From: Actinacidiphila guanduensis
GTDB taxonomy: Bacteria > Actinomycetota > Actinomycetes > Streptomycetales > Streptomycetaceae
Assembly (NCBI RefSeq): GCF_900103985.1
Contig: NZ_FNIE01000004.1
Coordinates: 62,001 to 126,000, forward strand
Reading direction: 5' to 3'
DNA length: 64,000 nt
A program made the translations under genes and the position numbers. The notes under the pieces were generated by a model that saw only the letters and a program-made list of their open reading frames with translations, had not been told where the DNA came from and made no database searches. Of the stretch, positions 1-8,461 are shown one piece after another; positions within the stretch are counted from its first letter, which is position 1, and every line of letters begins with the position of its first letter.

Positions 1-184
1 ACGAGCTTCACCAGGAACCGCATTTGGAGCCAGTTGTGGCGAGCGGTGGGCCGCTGGGGACCTCGGCGGCCACCGGACCCCGACCCGCGGGGCCCACCAG
101 CGCCGGCGCCTTCCCCGGTGTGCGCGGCGTTTCCCCCGCCGCGCCCGGTCGCCGCACCAACCGAGGAGAGCGTGCCAGCTGCCG
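1..184. other. left edge, no gene seen
   Basis: The first 184 bases lie downstream of the MarR-type gene. They read as GC-rich sequence in which I recognise no coding segment. They could include the end of a feature outside the window. Confidence 0.4.
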
Positions 185-754
185 TCAGGTACCCGGGCGG
201 TCCAGACGCCGCGGGTCGGTCCGCGCGCCCGGGTCCAGCCGCCGCAGGATCGACTCGTGCGCCGCGCCCATTTCGGCGAGCTGCTCGGGGGTGAGCGCGT
301 CCACGACCAGGTGGCGAACGGTACGGACGTGGCGCGGTGCGACCTCCACGACCGTGCGCAGCCCCTCCTCGGTAAGGACGGCCAGAGTGCTGCGGCCGTC
401 GTCCGGGCACGGCACCCGCCGGACCAGACCCCGCTGCTCCAACCGCTTCACGACGTTCGACAGACGCGACTGCGACGCGTTGGTCAGCCGGGCGAGCTCA
501 CTCATCCGCAACGTGACCTCCGGGCGCTCGGACAGGAACGCCATGACGCTGTACTCGAAGAAGGTCAGGCCAGCGTCGCGGCCCAGCTGGGCGTCGAGCG
601 CGGCAGGCAGCGTCGCGAGCAGGCGCACCAGGCCCAGCCACACCGTCCGCTGATCCTCCGCCAGCCACTGCGGGGCCGCCTCCTGTTGCCCGGCGCCAGG
701 ATCGGCGTCGGGAGCGGAGTCGGAGCCCGAGTCGGCGTCAGGGGCGTACGTCAT
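185..754 (-). CDS. MarR-family transcriptional regulator
   Basis: A 189-residue cytoplasmic dimeric DNA-binding regulator. After an acidic, low-complexity N-terminus (residues 1-25), residues about 65-135 form the winged helix: the recognition helix region reads TNASQSRLSNVVKRLEQRG and the wing CPDDGRSTL. The family binds short palindromes and releases them on binding phenolics or on oxidation. The ATG at 754 is preferred over a TTG nine bases upstream because a GGGG stretch precedes it at suitable spacing. It is divergent from the SnoaL-like gene, and two related 20-bp palindromes lie in the gap, so autoregulation plus control of that neighbour is the likely job. The inducer cannot be read from the sequence. 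Confidence 0.9.
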   Translation of the reverse strand: MTYAPDADSGSDSAPDADPGAGQQEAAPQWLAEDQRTVWLGLVRLLATLPAALDAQLGRDAGLTFFEYSVMAFLSERPEVTLRMSELARLTNASQSRLSNVVKRLEQRGLVRRVPCPDDGRSTLAVLTEEGLRTVVEVAPRHVRTVRHLVVDALTPEQLAEMGAAHESILRRLDPGARTDPRRLDRPGT

Positions 755-764
755 GCACCCCAAT

Positions 765-784
765 TTACTTGACGCTTGAAGTGA
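765..784. promoter_or_regulatory. putative MarR operator, promoter-proximal copy
   Basis: TTACTTGACGCTTGAAGTGA is an imperfect palindrome matching the perfect copy at 804-823 except for a few central and edge bases. It starts 10 bases upstream of the MarR ATG, so bound repressor would block that gene's start region (inference). Confidence 0.6.
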
Positions 785-803
785 ATGGGCGTAACGTCAC
801 CCA

Positions 804-823
804 TTACTTCAAGCTTGAAGTAA
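804..823. promoter_or_regulatory. putative MarR operator, perfect palindrome
   Basis: TTACTTCAAGCTTGAAGTAA is a perfect 20-bp palindrome. With the copy at 765-784 it gives a two-site operator, 39 bp between starts (nearly four helical turns), in the divergent gap between the MarR-type gene and the SnoaL-like gene. Confidence 0.7.
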
Positions 824-880
824 ATACGGTGTGGCGCACCGGGACGCCGGCCGCCGCCCACCCGCTCCACCGACCCCTCC

Positions 881-907
881 TTCACGTCCTTCACGTCTTT
901 CACGTCC
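881..907 (+). repeat. three 9-bp direct repeats in a leader
   Basis: TTCACGTCC, TTCACGTCT and TTCACGTCC stand head to tail just upstream of the ribosome binding site of the SnoaL-like gene. This may be slippage-derived leader sequence. No protein-binding role can be claimed. Confidence 0.6.
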
Positions 908-926
908 TTAACGCCGGAAGGCCCCC

Positions 927-1562
927 ATGACCACTCGCCGTACCGTCCTGCGCGACAGCGCCGCCGTCGCCCTCGGATCCGCGCTGCTCGGCGCCTTCGC
1001 CACCGGGGGCAGCGCCGCGGCCGCCACCGCGTTCGGCGGCCACACCGCCGCACCCGCACCGCACCCCGACCTGCTGCCCGACCCCGCGACCACTCCCGTG
1101 CCCAACCCGCCCTACCCCCACGGCCTGACCGCCGAGGAGCGCGCCCACCTGCGAACGTTCGACGAACTCGACTTCGACGTCTACAGCCACGCCGACTGGG
1201 ACCGGCTCCACCTCAGCCACGCCCGGACCGTCCGCGTCCACTGGCCCGACGGGCACTACACCGACGGCATCGACCGCCACATCGCCGACCTGGCCGCGCA
1301 GTTCGTGTGGGCGCCCGACACCCACATCTCGGAGCACCCCCTGCGCGTCGCCCAGGGCAGCCTCACCGCCGTCACCGGCGTCATGCGCGGCACCTTCACC
1401 CGCCCCATGCCCGACGGCAAGGGCGGCTTCATCCCGCCCACCGGCCACACCTTCGCCCTCAACATGGCCACCGTCGGCCTGTGGAACCGCAACGGCACGA
1501 TGGACGAAGAATTCCTCTTCTGGGACAGCCTCACCTTCAACCAGCAACTCGGACTCGCCTGA
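927..1562 (+). CDS. Tat-exported SnoaL-like (ester cyclase type) protein
   Basis: 211 residues. The N-terminus TTRRTVLRDSAAV followed by a hydrophobic, alanine-rich stretch to about residue 33 looks like a twin-arginine signal peptide. The rest, with FDVYSHADWDRL, VHWPDGH, FVWAPDT and the ending LFWDSLTFNQQLGLA, resembles the SnoaL-like/ester-cyclase fold (NTF2-like), small alpha+beta barrels that cyclise polyketides or act on unknown substrates. No polyketide genes lie nearby, so the substrate is unknown. The start is supported by GGAAGG at 916-921. It is divergent from the MarR-type gene and probably repressed by it through the palindromes at 765-823. Confidence 0.75.
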   Translation: MTTRRTVLRDSAAVALGSALLGAFATGGSAAAATAFGGHTAAPAPHPDLLPDPATTPVPNPPYPHGLTAEERAHLRTFDELDFDVYSHADWDRLHLSHARTVRVHWPDGHYTDGIDRHIADLAAQFVWAPDTHISEHPLRVAQGSLTAVTGVMRGTFTRPMPDGKGGFIPPTGHTFALNMATVGLWNRNGTMDEEFLFWDSLTFNQQLGLA

Positions 1563-1571
1563 ACCGAACCG

Positions 1572-1602
1572 GGGCCCCGCCCGCCCCCGCCCGGCGGGGC
1601 CC
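1572..1602. terminator. hairpin between convergent genes
   Basis: GGGCCCCGCC (1572-1581) pairs perfectly with GGCGGGGCCC (1593-1602) around an 11-base loop, just after the SnoaL-like stop and facing the remnant at 1648. No T-run follows, as is usual in Streptomyces. Confidence 0.6.
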
Positions 1603-1647
1603 ACCGCCCCCGCCTGCCAGTCCCCCACGGACCCCTGCTGATCGCCC

Positions 1648-2200
1648 TCAGTCCGGATAGGGAACCCAGGCGGGGACGCCCGCTTTTCTGCCGTACCAGT
1701 ACCGGGCCTTCCCACGGGTGCTGGTGGTGCGGAAGGGGCGGCCCCGGTCGTCGATGCGGGCCGTCCCGGTGCGGCCCTCGCAGGACCAGTCGAGTTCCAG
1801 GTACCAGCGGGTGTCGGCGCTCTGCGTCGTCGCGTCGACCAGCAGCACCTCCGGGTCCGCGGCGGAGACCAAGTACGGGAACTGCACAGCGTGCACGGTG
1901 CCCGCGCTGCCGACGCCGTCCCGCGGTCGGGCGACCGGGCGGTCGGCATCGAGGTCCACGGTGAAGCGCCGAGGCGTCAGGCCACCGCCGCAGCCCTGGT
2001 CCATCGCGTACGCGCTCCCGGCCGCAGGACTGCCGCGGCCCACGACCCGGACCTGGGGACGGTTCCCGCGGCGAGGCCGTCGTGGCCCACGGTGTGCACC
2101 GAGACGAGGGCCGCGCGCTCCGGGACACCCCAGCCCTGCCGCTCCTGGGCGACTTCGCCCGACCGCTCCCTGCGCGGCGGGCCGAACGGCACCGAGGCGC
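1648..2200 (-). pseudogene. frameshifted 3' remnant of a conserved actinobacterial protein
   Basis: The frame ending at 1648 encodes DQGCGGGLTPRRFTVDLD, then FPYLVSAADPEVLLV and WYLELDWSCEGRTGTARIDD. I recognise this as the C-terminal half of a Streptomyces-type conserved protein of unknown function. Immediately upstream the matching sequence (ERAALVSVHTVGHDGLAAG) continues in another frame. The two frames meet at a run of four G at 2055-2058 and would be joined by one inserted base. No N-terminal half is visible before the VOC gene. This is either a decayed gene fragment or a fragment plus a sequencing error. The upstream limit is approximate. Confidence 0.55.
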
Positions 2201-2332
2201 CGTTCGGGGCATCCTGTTCCTCGGGTGTCCGGCGCGGATGCCGAGAACGCGCCGCCGGGCCCGTCCCAACGAGGTGAGCGGGCATCGGCGGCCGCGGTCG
2301 GCCGCATGAGGCACGAGGCAGGAGGCAGGCGC

Positions 2333-2773
2333 GTGGGGATCCAGCGGATGGGCAACGTCGGCATCGTCGTGGAGGACCTGGACGCCGCCGTCGCGTTCTT
2401 CGTGGAACTCGGTATGGAGCTGGAGGGCAGGGCGCAGGTCGAGGGCCCCTTCGCCGACCAGTGCACCGGGCTCGACGGCGTCCGCTGCGACATCGCGATG
2501 GTCAGGACCCCGGACGGGCACGGCCGGCTCGAACTGGCGAGGTACCGCAGCCCCGCGGTGATCGACGCCGGGCCGCGCGACCTGCCGCACAACGTGCTCG
2601 GCACGCACCGTGTCATGTTCGCCGTCGACGACATCGAGGACACCGTCGCCCGGCTGCGCCCCCACGGTGCCGAACTCCTCGGCAGCATCGCCCGCTTCGA
2701 GGACAGCTACCTGCTCTGCTACCTCCGCGGCCCGGAAGGCATCATCATCGGCCTGGCCGAACAACTGCGCTGA
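2333..2773 (+). CDS. VOC (glyoxalase/bleomycin-resistance type) protein
   Basis: 146 residues with the two beta-alpha-beta-beta-beta modules of the vicinal oxygen chelate fold: the first opens at MGNVGIVVEDLDAAVAFF, the second at HRVMFAVDDIEDTVARLR, ending in YLRGPEGIIIGLAEQL. The glutamate of the PEG motif is a usual metal ligand. Members isomerise, dioxygenate or sequester small molecules; the substrate here is unknown. The GTG at 2333 is chosen because GGAGG (2321-2325) lies seven bases upstream; an in-frame ATG at 2306 lacks a comparable site. The gene stands alone and ends before a hairpin at 2828. Confidence 0.85.
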   Translation: MGIQRMGNVGIVVEDLDAAVAFFVELGMELEGRAQVEGPFADQCTGLDGVRCDIAMVRTPDGHGRLELARYRSPAVIDAGPRDLPHNVLGTHRVMFAVDDIEDTVARLRPHGAELLGSIARFEDSYLLCYLRGPEGIIIGLAEQLR

Positions 2774-2827
2774 ACGAAAGGCCAGTACGCGGACCCCACG
2801 TCCCACATGGGAAGGGGGGGAGGCGGG

Positions 2828-2848
2828 GCGGCGGGCGCAGCCCGCCGC
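2828..2848. terminator. hairpin terminator
   Basis: GCGGCGGGC and GCCCGCCGC form a perfect 9-bp stem with a GCA loop in the gap between the convergent VOC gene and the gene ending at 2995. Confidence 0.65.
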
Positions 2849-2994
2849 GAAGCCGGCAACCGCGGCAAGGTACATCGCTTCAAGACCCCACGACCGCCCC
2901 CGTGACCGCGTCCCTCACGACCAACCGGATCGCGCTCGGCCACCCGGTGGACAAAAGTCACGGACACGTTGCCCGCACCCGGCCAAAAGAAGCG

Positions 2995-3861
2995 TCACCC
3001 GCTGAGGTCGAACACCTCCCAGGTGGTGAACGGTTCGGCCTGGACGTAGATCCTGCTTCCTCGGCCGACGACCCGGCGACGGCCGGGGACAGAGCCGTCG
3101 GGCAGGGTGAGCAGGGCGACACCCGTTGGCTCGACGGACGTTTCCATGATCTCTCCGTGCGTGAGTCGGTCCCGCTCCTCGCGGTAGCCGCTGTAGAAGG
3201 CCACCCGCTCACCGTGGACGGCCACCGCTTCGGCGCCCCGGACCCGGTTCGCCCACACCCTCACGGGCTGGTCGGTGCGGTCGGGGCGTATCTCGACGAG
3301 CGGGAAGTCCGTGTAGGTGCACGCCCAGGCGGTGGTGCCCGACACGTTCAGGGCGTAGCAGTCGAAGAGGCCGGGGATGCCGGCGTCGTCCGATGTCCAA
3401 ATGAGTCGGCCCGTGGCACTCCAGCAGCGGATTCCCACCGGGTTCTCGTCGAAGTGCCCGACCCAGATGCGGCCGGCCTCGTCCACGAGGAGGTGCTCGA
3501 TGGCGTCCCCGACGGAGAAGAAGGAGGTCTCACGGCCGAGTGCGTCGAAGACCTGGACCTGGTTCGCGTCCTCGTATCGGCGGGCACGAGACGCGGCGAC
3601 TACGAACCCGCCGTCGGGCAGGCGGTCCAGGTGCGGCCAGCGGGCTCGCACGGCGCTCAGCTCGGTGAGTTCTGCGTCGCCGTCCGGATCGACGGAGACG
3701 ACCAGCCCGTCGAAGGGCCGAACGTCGTCGCCAGGCCGCGGAACGTGCTCGGCGAGCAACCAGTGAGCGGCGCCGAAAACGTCGACGGTGCTGGTCAGAA
3801 CGTGGCGGTCGCGGTGCGCATGGGGCAGACGGGCGTAGGGGACGAGGGCGGTCTTTTGCAT
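2995..3861 (-). CDS. conserved hypothetical protein, beta-propeller-like
   Basis: 288 residues, no signal peptide and no membrane segment. Short repeating strands such as LDRLPDGGFVVAASRARR, HLLVDEAGRIWVGHFDE and FYSGYREERDRLTHGEI resemble blades of an NHL/propeller-type protein, which bind ligands or report on substrates. No catalytic motif can be identified. The ATG is supported by AGGAGA eight bases upstream. Base composition is somewhat less GC-biased than in its neighbours. No partner gene is evident; the 500 bases upstream are empty. Confidence 0.7.
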   Translation of the reverse strand: MQKTALVPYARLPHAHRDRHVLTSTVDVFGAAHWLLAEHVPRPGDDVRPFDGLVVSVDPDGDAELTELSAVRARWPHLDRLPDGGFVVAASRARRYEDANQVQVFDALGRETSFFSVGDAIEHLLVDEAGRIWVGHFDENPVGIRCWSATGRLIWTSDDAGIPGLFDCYALNVSGTTAWACTYTDFPLVEIRPDRTDQPVRVWANRVRGAEAVAVHGERVAFYSGYREERDRLTHGEIMETSVEPTGVALLTLPDGSVPGRRRVVGRGSRIYVQAEPFTTWEVFDLSG

Positions 3862-4360
3862 GATGGGCTCTCCTGAGCGGGCGGACGGTCACGGCCGAGG
3901 CACTGCGGCGACGGCGGTGCGCGAGCGCTGGAGAGCGGGGCGGGGTGCCTAGCGGGCATGGCCCTTTCTGGTCGTCATGAGGTGATCCTGGTCGACAACC
4001 GACCTCGGGACAAGCCGTTTCGGACGCAGCTGAGCGCTCTGGTCGGCAGGGAGCGGGTCGCACCGGCTCGCCCGCCGGCAGCCCGCTCCGACCGGCCCGG
4101 CGTTCGGTGGGGGTGGGTCGCCGAGATGGCGTACCGGGCCGGGGTGTACAGCGGGGGCGCCCGGATCGGTGCCCGCTCGGCGGGGGCGCAAGTGGCTCAT
4201 CCGTTCGCCCCGGAAGTGGCCCACGCGCGGGGGCCGCCCGGGGCATAGGTTCGAAGCGACGGCCTTGGTCCCTGGGGTGGTGCTCCCGGGCGGGCACGTG
4301 TGTGCCCGACCACCGCCGGCCCTGCCGCCGTCGCCCGACCACTATCCGGGAGGAACACCC
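3862..4360. other. gap of about 500 bp, no gene supported
   Basis: Short open frames exist on both strands (for example 3958-4248 plus and 3949-4224 minus), but none has a convincing ribosome binding site or a recognisable family. It should hold the divergent promoters for the genes starting at 3861 and 4361. Confidence 0.45.
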
Positions 4361-5305
4361 GTGCAAGCCATCACCGTCCGCGAGCGGGACGCCGGTGCCG
4401 GCGGACTCACCCTGACGGAACTGCCCCATCCGCACGCGGCCGAGAACGACGTCATCGTGCAGGTGCATGCCGCGGGGTTCACCCGCGGGGAACTCGACTG
4501 GCCCGCCACGTGGACCGACCGTGCGGGCCGCGACCGCACGCCGAGCGTGCCCGGGCACGAGCTGTCCGGGGTCGTCGTCGAGCTGGGGTACGGCACCACC
4601 GGTCTCACCATCGGCCAGCGGGTCGTCGGCATGGCCGACTGGGCCCGCGACGGCTCGCTGGCGCAGTACGCGGCCGTCGAGGCCCGCAACCTGGCGCCGC
4701 TTCCCGCGGACGTCGACCACACCCGGGCGGCCGCGCTGCCGATCTCGGGACTGACCGCGTGGCAGGGCCTGTTCGACCACGGGCGGCTCGCCGCGGGGCA
4801 GACGGTGCTGGTCCACGGCGCCGCCGGAGCGGTCGGGTCGATCGCGGTGCAACTGGCCCGCGAGGCGGGAGCGCGCGTGATCGCCACCGGGCGCTCGCAC
4901 GACCGGGAGACCGCCCTGGGCCTGGGCGCCGAGACGTTCGTGGACCTCCAGGCGGACCGGCTGGAGGACGCCGGGCAGGTGGACGTCGTCTTCGACGTCA
5001 TCGGCGGGGACATCGCCGAACGGTCGGCCGCGCTGGTACGTCCCGGCGGCACCCTGGTCACCATCGCCGCGCCGCCGGCGGTCACGCCCGAAGGCGGCCG
5101 GGCGGTCTTCTTCGTCGTCGAGCCCGACCGGGCCCGCCTGGCCGACCTCGTGCAGCGGGTCAGGGACGGCCGGCTCACCCTGCTCGTCGGCGAGGTGCGC
5201 CCGCTCGAGGAGACGCCGGCGGCGTTCGCACCCGGCCGCCGCGGCCGCGGCAGGACAATCATCCGTGTCGTGCCGGAGGACTCCTCGCAGGCCGGTGCGC
5301 GATGA
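4361..5305 (+). CDS. NADP-dependent quinone-oxidoreductase-like MDR protein
   Basis: 314 residues. An MDR enzyme with an N-terminal GroES-like domain (PSVPGHELSGVVVELGYG, residues about 65-85) and a Rossmann domain carrying the nucleotide signature VHGAAGAVGSIAVQLAREAG (about 152-171). The cysteine cluster that binds structural zinc in true alcohol dehydrogenases is absent, placing it with NADPH quinone reductases. The GTG start follows GGGAGGAAC at 4348-4356. Its stop overlaps the next start as ATGA, so it is translationally coupled to the HD-domain gene. The substrate is not identifiable. Confidence 0.85.
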   Translation: MQAITVRERDAGAGGLTLTELPHPHAAENDVIVQVHAAGFTRGELDWPATWTDRAGRDRTPSVPGHELSGVVVELGYGTTGLTIGQRVVGMADWARDGSLAQYAAVEARNLAPLPADVDHTRAAALPISGLTAWQGLFDHGRLAAGQTVLVHGAAGAVGSIAVQLAREAGARVIATGRSHDRETALGLGAETFVDLQADRLEDAGQVDVVFDVIGGDIAERSAALVRPGGTLVTIAAPPAVTPEGGRAVFFVVEPDRARLADLVQRVRDGRLTLLVGEVRPLEETPAAFAPGRRGRGRTIIRVVPEDSSQAGAR

Positions 5306-5913
5306 GCCACCCGCGTCCGGACGCCCTGGCCGTGCCCGCCGGCGCGGTGCCGGCCGCCGCCCTGGAAGTGGCGACCGCCTACCACTCGCCCGCGCTGCTC
5401 AACCACTCGCTGCGCGCCTACCTGTGGGCGGCCGCCCGCGGCACGGCGGAGGGCGTCCGGTTCGACCCCGAACTCCTCTACGTCGCCGCGCTGTTCCACG
5501 ACCTGGCCCTCGTACCGGTCTTCGACAGCCACACCGTCGCTTTCGAGGAGGCCGGCGGCCATCTGGCCGGTGTCTTCGCCGCCGGCGCCGGATGGCCGCC
5601 GGAGCGGCGCGCCCGCCTGTCGGAAGTGATCGTCCGCCACATGTGGCCGAGTGTCGACGTGGCCGCGGACCCCGAGGGATACCTGCTGGCGGCGGCCACC
5701 GCCACCGAGGTCATCGGCAGGGACGTGGACGCCTACCCGGCGGACTTCCGTGCCGAAGTGCTCGAACGCCACCCCCGGCTCGACCTCACCGAACAGTTCC
5801 TCGCGTGCTTCCGGTCCCAGGCCGACCGCAAACCCGACAGCTCAGCGGCGCGTGCGGTCCGATCCGGCCTCGACGCCAGGATGGCCGGCAACCCCCTGGA
5901 CGCCGCTACCTGA
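5302..5913 (+). CDS. HD-domain hydrolase, cyanamide-hydratase-like
   Basis: 203 residues. The HD metal-binding core is visible: a first histidine in LLNHSLRAYLWAA (about 36), then ALFHDLALVP (HD pair about 63-64), a histidine in FDSHTVAFEEAG and the aspartate-containing ATATEVIGRDVDAYP. This pattern matches small actinobacterial HD proteins often annotated as cyanamide hydratase-like; many act as phosphohydrolases on unknown substrates. It starts inside the stop of the upstream oxidoreductase (ATGA), so the two likely work on linked substrates. Confidence 0.8.
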   Translation: MSHPRPDALAVPAGAVPAAALEVATAYHSPALLNHSLRAYLWAAARGTAEGVRFDPELLYVAALFHDLALVPVFDSHTVAFEEAGGHLAGVFAAGAGWPPERRARLSEVIVRHMWPSVDVAADPEGYLLAAATATEVIGRDVDAYPADFRAEVLERHPRLDLTEQFLACFRSQADRKPDSSAARAVRSGLDARMAGNPLDAAT

Positions 5914-6047
5914 CGCCTGTCAGCACGTCCGGGTCCCCCGCCCGCGGCCGGGTCGGGCGCGACGGCCGTACCGGCACGGCGTGGCGGCGCCGGTCACGCG
6001 GACGCACCCGCACGATCACCCCGGCCGGGCCGCGGACCGGGCGCACG

Positions 6048-6791
6048 TCACCAGGGCACCTCTCCCTCGTCGTCGAAGAAGCGGCCCGTCGGCCCGTCGG
6101 CGGGTACGGTGGCCAGCCGGATCGCGACGGCCGCGCCCTGCTGGGGGGTGCGCACCCCCCGGAAGGCGTTGAGATCGGTCGCCGTGTAGCCGGGGCAGAC
6201 GGCGTTGATCAGGATGGGCGTGTCGGCCAGCTCCTTGGCGTACTGCACGGTGACGGCGTTGAGAAACGTCTTCGACGGGGCGTAGGCGACGGAGATGGGG
6301 CCCGTCTCGGCGCCGGGCGTGGTCTGGAGGGTGAGGGAGCCGACGCTGCTGGAGACGTTCACGATCCGCGGCGACGGCGAGCGGCGCAGCAGAGGGAGCA
6401 GGGCGTTGGTGACGCGGATGACGCCGATCACGTTGGTTTCCACGGCCGCCCGTACCCGGTCCACGTCGACCGTGGTGGGCTCCTGCGGTCCGCCGCCGGT
6501 GATCCCGGCGTTGTTGACGAGCGCGTCGAGCCGCCCGGCCCGCTCCTCGATCAGCCGGGCCGCCGCTGTCACGCTGGCCTCGTCGGTCACGTCCAGCGGC
6601 ACGCCGAAGGCGTCGGCTCCGGCGGCGCGCAGTTTGTCCAGGGCGGCCTCGCGCCGCTCGTCGTTCCGCGCGCCGACTCCCACGGACCAGCCGAGGGCGC
6701 CCAGCCCCGCGGCGATCTCGTACCCGATGCCCTTGTTGGCGCCGGTCACCAGCGCGATCTTGTGGTGGTTCACGGTGTTCGTCTCACTCAT
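6048..6791 (-). CDS. SDR-family oxidoreductase
   Basis: 247 residues, classical short-chain dehydrogenase. It has the cofactor motif TGANKGIG near residue 17, NNAG near 89, a catalytic serine in VNVSSSVGSL and the YxxxK pair in AYAPSK. ARNDERR after strand 2 suggests NADP(H) preference. The C-terminal part INAVCPGYTATDLN is typical of carbonyl or keto reductases. It is divergent from the LysR-type gene at 6896 with an inverted repeat between them, so it is the likely regulated target. Confidence 0.9.
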   Translation of the reverse strand: MSETNTVNHHKIALVTGANKGIGYEIAAGLGALGWSVGVGARNDERREAALDKLRAAGADAFGVPLDVTDEASVTAAARLIEERAGRLDALVNNAGITGGGPQEPTTVDVDRVRAAVETNVIGVIRVTNALLPLLRRSPSPRIVNVSSSVGSLTLQTTPGAETGPISVAYAPSKTFLNAVTVQYAKELADTPILINAVCPGYTATDLNAFRGVRTPQQGAAVAIRLATVPADGPTGRFFDDEGEVPW

Positions 6792-6848
6792 GACATCGAT
6801 CCTTCTCCCCCAGCAGGCAGTGCGTCCAAGACCGACTGGGTGGGCGGC

Positions 6849-6865
6849 GATACCGGCCGGGTATC
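6849..6865. promoter_or_regulatory. candidate LysR binding site
   Basis: GATACC and GGTATC are inverted around GGCCG, a dyad typical of LysR boxes, in the 104-bp divergent gap between the SDR and LysR genes. It lies 31 bases before the LysR GTG. Confidence 0.5.
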
Positions 6866-6895
6866 GCTCCTGGAGGTGCCGGTTACGCTGGCGAG

Positions 6896-7744
6896 GTGGA
6901 GACGCGTGAGCTGAAGTACTTCGTCGCGGTGGCCGAGGACCTGCACTTCGGCCGGGCGGCGCGGCGGCTCGGGATGGCCCAGCCCCCGCTGTCGCGGGCG
7001 ATCGGCGGGCTCGAACGGCGTCTGGGCACCCTCCTGCTGGAGCGCGGCAGCCGGGGTCTCACCCTGACCGGGGCGGGGGCGGTGCTGCTGCGGGAGGCGC
7101 GGGCGGTGCTGGACGCCGTCGAGGCCGCCGAACGGCGCACCCGCCGGGCCGCCGTCGCGGCGACCGGCCGCCCCGCGGTGGTCCTGGCCGCGAAGGCGGG
7201 CGCCTCCAGTGAACTGCTGGCGAAGCTCCTCGACGCCTACGCCGCCGAGCCCGGTGCCGCCGCCGTGGACGTCGTGCTGTGCGGGCCGGGCGAGCAGTCG
7301 CGGTACCTGCACGACGGCCGGGCCGACGTCGCCCTGCTGCATCGGCCGTTCGACGACACGTCCGGCTTCGACACCGAGGAACTGCGCTCCGAGGGCCAGG
7401 TCGTGATCCTCCCGGCGGGCCACCCTCTGGGCGCCCGCCCGCACGTGCGGCTCGCCGAGGTCACCGGCCTGCCCGACCTGCCGCTGCCCCGCTGGCCGCG
7501 GCCCGACGGCACTTTCCCGGACGGCCCGGGACCGCGGGTGCGCGACCACACGCAGCTCACCCAGCTCATCGTCCTGGGCCGCGCCTGCGCGGTCGTGCCG
7601 GAGTCGGGCCGTACCGGCCTGTCCGAGAACCTCACCGCCGTTCCGGTCTCCGACGCCCCCCGCGTCACGACGGTCATCGCCTGGCCCCCGCAGCTCCGCT
7701 CGACAGCGGTCGCGGGGCTGGTCCGCGCCGCCACCGCACTGTGA
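6896..7744 (+). CDS. LysR-family transcriptional regulator
   Basis: 282 residues. The N-terminal winged helix reads LKYFVAVAEDLHFGRAARRL and MAQPPLSRAIGGLERRLG (residues 5-45). A linker helix leads to the two-lobed effector domain (PAVVLAAKAGAS, DVALLHRPFDD, VVILPAGHPLG). The start is a GTG with little leader and no strong ribosome site, so the mRNA may be nearly leaderless. It is divergent from the SDR gene, the classic LysR arrangement, implying control of that gene by an unknown co-inducer. Confidence 0.9.
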   Translation: METRELKYFVAVAEDLHFGRAARRLGMAQPPLSRAIGGLERRLGTLLLERGSRGLTLTGAGAVLLREARAVLDAVEAAERRTRRAAVAATGRPAVVLAAKAGASSELLAKLLDAYAAEPGAAAVDVVLCGPGEQSRYLHDGRADVALLHRPFDDTSGFDTEELRSEGQVVILPAGHPLGARPHVRLAEVTGLPDLPLPRWPRPDGTFPDGPGPRVRDHTQLTQLIVLGRACAVVPESGRTGLSENLTAVPVSDAPRVTTVIAWPPQLRSTAVAGLVRAATAL

Positions 7745-7754
7745 CCGTGGCGCG

Positions 7755-7795
7755 CCCCCGCTCGGAAACCGGGGGTCGCCGCGGCCGTTCGGCCG
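7755..7795. terminator. hairpins between convergent LysR and tpg genes
   Basis: CCCCCG (7755-7760) pairs with CGGGGG (7770-7775), followed at once by CGGCC/GGCCG (7782-7795). The pair occupies most of the 58-bp convergent gap. Confidence 0.5.
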
Positions 7796-7802
7796 GGAAG
7801 GT

Positions 7803-8360
7803 TCAGAAGTCCAGCTCGATGTAGTCGATGTCGGTGAACTCCACTTCCAGGCCCTGGGCGCGGCGGCCGCGGTCCTTGAAGTAGATCTCCTGCAGTCCCT
7901 CGGCGGCGATGCGCCGGAGCTGCTGCTCGGTGGCGCCTTCGGCCTGGGCGTCGAAGAGGCGGGCCGCGTAGCCGGGGGGCAGGTGCTGGGTGATGCGGCG
8001 CATCCGGGCGTCGTCGGTGGAGCCGGGGGCCGCGGTGAAGCCGAAGCGGGCCCGGGTCTCGATGACGATGCCGGTGGCCGTGGCGGCGCGCTTCCTGGCC
8101 CGCTGCCGTACGCGCGGCTGCCAGTCCCGGCGGACCTCGCGCTCCAGGCGCGCCGCCAGTTCCTTGCGGGGGCGGCGCAGGGTGCCCTTGAGGTAGCGCT
8201 CGACCGTGCGCCGGGTGACGCCGAGGCGGGCCGCCGCCGCGGCGGTGGAGCCCTTCTCCGCCTTGACCAGGAACCGCATCTGCGCGCGGGCGGTCTTCGG
8301 GATCGGGCGGGTCGCCGTACTCTCCGTGGCCCGGGCCAGCGCGTCCTCGATCTCGCCCAC
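7803..8360 (-). CDS. tpg: telomere terminal protein Tpg
   Basis: 185 residues, the usual size of Streptomyces Tpg. Tpg is attached covalently to the 5' ends of linear replicons, where it primes the filling-in of the terminal gap. An N-terminal helix-turn-helix is visible in AAAARLGVTRRTVERYL (about 37-54), followed by a basic stretch (RVRQRARKRAATATG), the family sequence QHLPPGYAARLFDAQAEGA and the acidic ending FTDIDYIELDF. The GTG start has a strong GGGGGAGGAA site. It lies 101 bases after tap on the same strand, the standard tap-tpg order, so the two are probably co-transcribed. Confidence 0.92.
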   Translation of the reverse strand: MGEIEDALARATESTATRPIPKTARAQMRFLVKAEKGSTAAAAARLGVTRRTVERYLKGTLRRPRKELAARLEREVRRDWQPRVRQRARKRAATATGIVIETRARFGFTAAPGSTDDARMRRITQHLPPGYAARLFDAQAEGATEQQLRRIAAEGLQEIYFKDRGRRAQGLEVEFTDIDYIELDF

Positions 8361-8461
8361 GCCGCTATTCCTCCCCCGCGGCGTGCTCGGCCGCCGTCCC
8401 CGCGCCTACGGTCCCCGGCCGGTCCGCGAGGGCCTGCCGCGCGCCCTCCCCGCCCATGCCG

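Noticed and set aside
3949-4248. Overlapping short open frames on both strands
   Set aside because: No ribosome site, no recognisable family and composition typical of GC-rich noise.
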